Part shown: positions 62,389-64,000 of the stretch, piece after piece | Layout: each line of letters begins with the position of its first letter | Numbering within the stretch: position 1 is the stretch's first letter | Assembly (NCBI RefSeq): GCF_005405405.1 | Contig: NZ_BJDZ01000001.1 | Location: 1 to 64,000 of the forward strand | DNA: 64,000 nt | Direction of reading: 5' to 3' | Origin: Lactiplantibacillus plajomi | Lineage (GTDB): Bacteria > Bacillota > Bacilli > Lactobacillales > Lactobacillaceae | Notes under the pieces: model-generated | Told to the model about the DNA's origin: nothing | Seen by the model: only the letters and a program-made list of their open reading frames with translations | Database searches by the model: none | Made by a program: the position numbers and the translations under genes

Positions 62389-62511
62389 TTACTTGCGCCG
62401 GACTCCCCGGCGATTTGCGTTTAATTCGTTTTGTTGCCGCTTGAATTTTTCAAAGGTCGCGTCCCGTTTCTTTTGGTTTTGACGGGAAGACCGTTTTTTG
62501 GTGTATTTCAT
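62389..62511 (-). CDS. Small basic protein, 40 residues
   Basis: A 40-residue ORF starts at ATG 62511, seven to eight bases after GGGAGGG. The sequence is MKYTKKRSSRQNQKKRDAT and ends in basic RRGVRRK, with about 16 Lys/Arg residues, so it could bind nucleic acid. The clear ribosome binding site and immediate terminator support a real gene. I do not recognise the family. Confidence 0.6.
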   Translation of the reverse strand: MKYTKKRSSRQNQKKRDATFEKFKRQQNELNANRRGVRRK

Positions 62512-62576
62512 TTTCGATCCCTCCCTAACTTATGCTGTCCCTTCTATGATACCTGCTGAAAGCGGGGCTTGTAAAC

Positions 62577-62607
62577 TAAAACGGCGGCCAAGGACCGGCC
62601 GCCGGCT
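62577..62607 (-). terminator. Intrinsic terminator of argR
   Basis: GGCGGCCGGTCC and GGACCGGCCGCC-type arms (with TTGG loop) form a GC-rich stem with TTTTAG on the minus strand, two bases after the argR stop codon. Confidence 0.8.
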
Positions 62608-62608
62608 T

Positions 62609-63076
62609 TTATAAGTCGTCTTCATTTGCAACGTGGCGCATTAAGAGTGCGTGAAACTGCTTAGCGACCGTCACGCTCGGGCTAACGACAAAGATGGTGT
62701 CGTGCCCCGCCAAGGTTCCGGCAACTTCCGGCATGTTCAGGTCGTCAATAATCGCTGCCAACAGGTTTCCATTGCTTGGTAACGTGTGAATGATATTCAT
62801 GAATTCGACCCGGTCAACACCGGTGACGACGTCGTGTAAACTTTCGAACAGGCGGTCCTGTTCGTTCTTACTGGTCGTTTTGAAAATCGCGTAGTGCGCT
62901 TGGCCGTGTTCGTCGGGCGTTTTGACGATTTGCATTTCCCGGATGTCCCGCGAAATGGTGGCCTGCGTCGCAGCAATCCCCTCCGCCTTTAATTTAGCCA
63001 TTAGTTCTTCCTGCGTGGCAATCGGGTACTGGTTGATCAGTTGCTCAATCGCCGCCTGCCGGTCAGTCTTTTTCAT
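62609..63076 (-). CDS. argR: Arginine repressor ArgR
   Basis: A 155-residue repressor that forms hexamers with arginine and binds ARG boxes. The N-terminal winged helix-turn-helix includes LINQYPIATQEELMAKLK and TQATISRDIREMQIVK. The C-terminal arginine-binding domain has LPSNGNLLAAIIDDLNMPEVAGTLAGHDTI; the GTLAGHDT part carries the conserved Asp. The ATG at 63076 follows AGGGGGG at about eight bases. A dyad-like TGAATATT element near its -10 suggests autoregulation. Confidence 0.93.
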   Translation of the reverse strand: MKKTDRQAAIEQLINQYPIATQEELMAKLKAEGIAATQATISRDIREMQIVKTPDEHGQAHYAIFKTTSKNEQDRLFESLHDVVTGVDRVEFMNIIHTLPSNGNLLAAIIDDLNMPEVAGTLAGHDTIFVVSPSVTVAKQFHALLMRHVANEDDL

Positions 63077-63106
63077 TGCGGGACCCCCCTTAATAAATAT
63101 GAGTAC

Positions 63107-63125
63107 ATTATAGCAAATATTCATT
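63107..63125 (-). promoter_or_regulatory. argR promoter -10 with an ARG-box-like half site
   Basis: On the minus strand TATAAT (63107-63112) is preceded by TAATGAATATTTGC, and TGAATATT resembles the half site of an ARG box. A clear -35 is not seen. Autoregulation is inferred. Confidence 0.4.
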
Positions 63126-63148
63126 ACCTAAACTACGCTGATTGCACG

Positions 63149-63195
63149 AAAAAAGCATAATTTCCCCGTTTGTCAGGAAACTATGCTTATTTTTA
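63149..63195 (-). terminator. Intrinsic terminator of the aminotransferase gene
   Basis: AAGCATAGTTTCC and GGAAATTATGCTT form a stem with a T6 run on the minus strand, about 20 bases after the stop codon at 63216. Confidence 0.88.
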
Positions 63196-63215
63196 ATTGC
63201 ATATATAACCGGCTA

Positions 63216-64000
63216 TTAATCTAACTGGGCTAAGTAGTCACCGAGTAAGTGCAAGCCGCGCTTTAGCGTCGGCGTGTCCGTACAGTAACCGAGGCGGGCG
63301 CGCCCTGGTAAGTCGAAGCGACTCCCCGGCACTAATAGTACGCCGGTGTCACGCAACAGGTTCAAACAAAAGCTTTCGTCGTCCATTGGTAAATCGAGCT
63401 TAATGCAGGCGACCGAAATCCCCTTTGGCATGATCAGGCTGACCCGTGGTTGCTGGGCGATCCAATCCCGAACGATTGCCCGGTTACGGACCACGATTGC
63501 CCGGTTGCGCGCCCAGATCTGCTGGCGGTGCTTTAAAATCAGCACGGCCAACTGATCGTTAACGACCCCGCCACAAATCATCGTGTAGTCGCGGTACTTG
63601 CGGAATTGGTCGACGACCGCGCTGTCCGGGGTGGCCACCCAGCCGATCCGCACGCCGGGCGCTGAATAGGTTTTGGACAAACTGTTAACCGCAATCCCGT
63701 GCTCGTAAAGGTCGGCAATTGAGGTAAACGGCGTCCCGTCCAACGGCTGATAAACTTCATCCGCCAAGACGTAGGCCCCGACTTCACGTGCTAGCGCAAC
63801 GACCGCGCTTAACAACGCTTTATCCATCAAGCCGCCGGTCGGGTTCATCGCGTTATTCAATAAAATCATCTTGGTGTCGGGGCGGATTAACCGCCGTAAT
63901 TCCGCGATGTCCGGTAACCACTCGCGGTCTTCACGTACGTGCCAGTAATCGACGGTTGCGCCTAGTGACCGCGGGATGTCGTAAAGTTGCTGGTAAGTTG
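63216..64000 (-). CDS. Class I/II pyridoxal-phosphate aminotransferase (5' end outside the window)
   Basis: About 261 codons are visible; the frame is open to the right edge and continues upstream of the apparent internal ATG at 63869. The pyridoxal-phosphate lysine is in NSLSKTYSAPGVRIGW, with ADEVYQPLDG the Asp/Tyr cofactor contact and NAMNPTGG the substrate-region Asn. The C terminus has VPGSRFDLPGRARLGYC with the Arg that binds the substrate carboxylate. The exact substrate is unknown. It follows argR in the opposite arrangement of transcription units. Confidence 0.9.
   Translation of the reverse strand, partial: TYQQLYDIPRSLGATVDYWHVREDREWLPDIAELRRLIRPDTKMILLNNAMNPTGGLMDKALLSAVVALAREVGAYVLADEVYQPLDGTPFTSIADLYEHGIAVNSLSKTYSAPGVRIGWVATPDSAVVDQFRKYRDYTMICGGVVNDQLAVLILKHRQQIWARNRAIVVRNRAIVRDWIAQQPRVSLIMPKGISVACIKLDLPMDDESFCLNLLRDTGVLLVPGSRFDLPGRARLGYCTDTPTLKRGLHLLGDYLAQLD

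Noticed and set aside
1-64000. tRNA, rRNA, tmRNA, RNase P RNA and CRISPR arrays
   Set aside because: No cloverleaf-type, rRNA-like or repeat-spacer patterns were seen on reading; a tRNAscan or Infernal run would be decisive and could not be done here.

Overview
The window looks like a chromosomal segment of a lactic acid bacterium of the family Lactobacillaceae. Base composition is near 50% GC, which would fit a Levilactobacillus- or Limosilactobacillus-like genome; species cannot be fixed from the sequence alone. Most genes lie on the minus strand, with strong GGAGG-type ribosome binding sites and U-rich intrinsic terminators. Gene order matches blocks conserved in Bacilli.

Layout: positions 1-90 hold the edge of a probable insertion sequence. 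136-2471 is an ArlRS-type two-component system with a dyad in its promoter. 2658-4013 is rarA, interrupted by a nonsense codon. 4156-6744 carries 6-phosphogluconate dehydrogenase and an aldo/keto reductase. 6985-13412 holds yceD-rpmF and the yqeG-yqeH-yhbY-nadD-yqeK-rsfS-methyltransferase-tmcAL block (ribosome assembly, NAD synthesis). 14220-15503 is infC-rpmI-rplT with an L20-type leader and a non-AUG infC start. 15551-17838 is thrS with a T-box. 17869-24866 is polA-mutM-coaE-nrdR-dnaB-dnaI (replication and repair). 25162-31143 is a BI-1 membrane protein, murC, an SftA-type DNA translocase and ytpR. 31314-37465 has a PepSY-like protein, two PH-domain proteins, trmB, a kinase-like protein and EcsAB. 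37630-39617 is hit and prsA.

40139-42790 is an AT-richer accessory island: two unknown genes, a GIY-YIG/NUMOD endonuclease separated from its zinc-finger half by one in-frame TGA, and the relic of a Phd/YefM antitoxin. Core-type genes then resume: a DsbA-like protein, DUF2200, a malate/lactate dehydrogenase, a UvrA paralogue, rsgA, vanZ, an amino-acid ABC transporter fusion, succinate-semialdehyde dehydrogenase, the yhaO-yhaN-yhaM operon with an unknown last gene, yheA, a class A penicillin-binding protein, argR and a truncated aminotransferase.

The most notable signals are: (1) a self-contained leader before rsgA with promoter, 5-codon ORF, long-range stem and terminator, which looks like an attenuator; (2) the split endonuclease; (3) the rarA amber codon; (4) two ArgR-box-like dyads before the amino-acid transporter, in a window that also encodes ArgR. 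No tRNA, rRNA or CRISPR array was seen.
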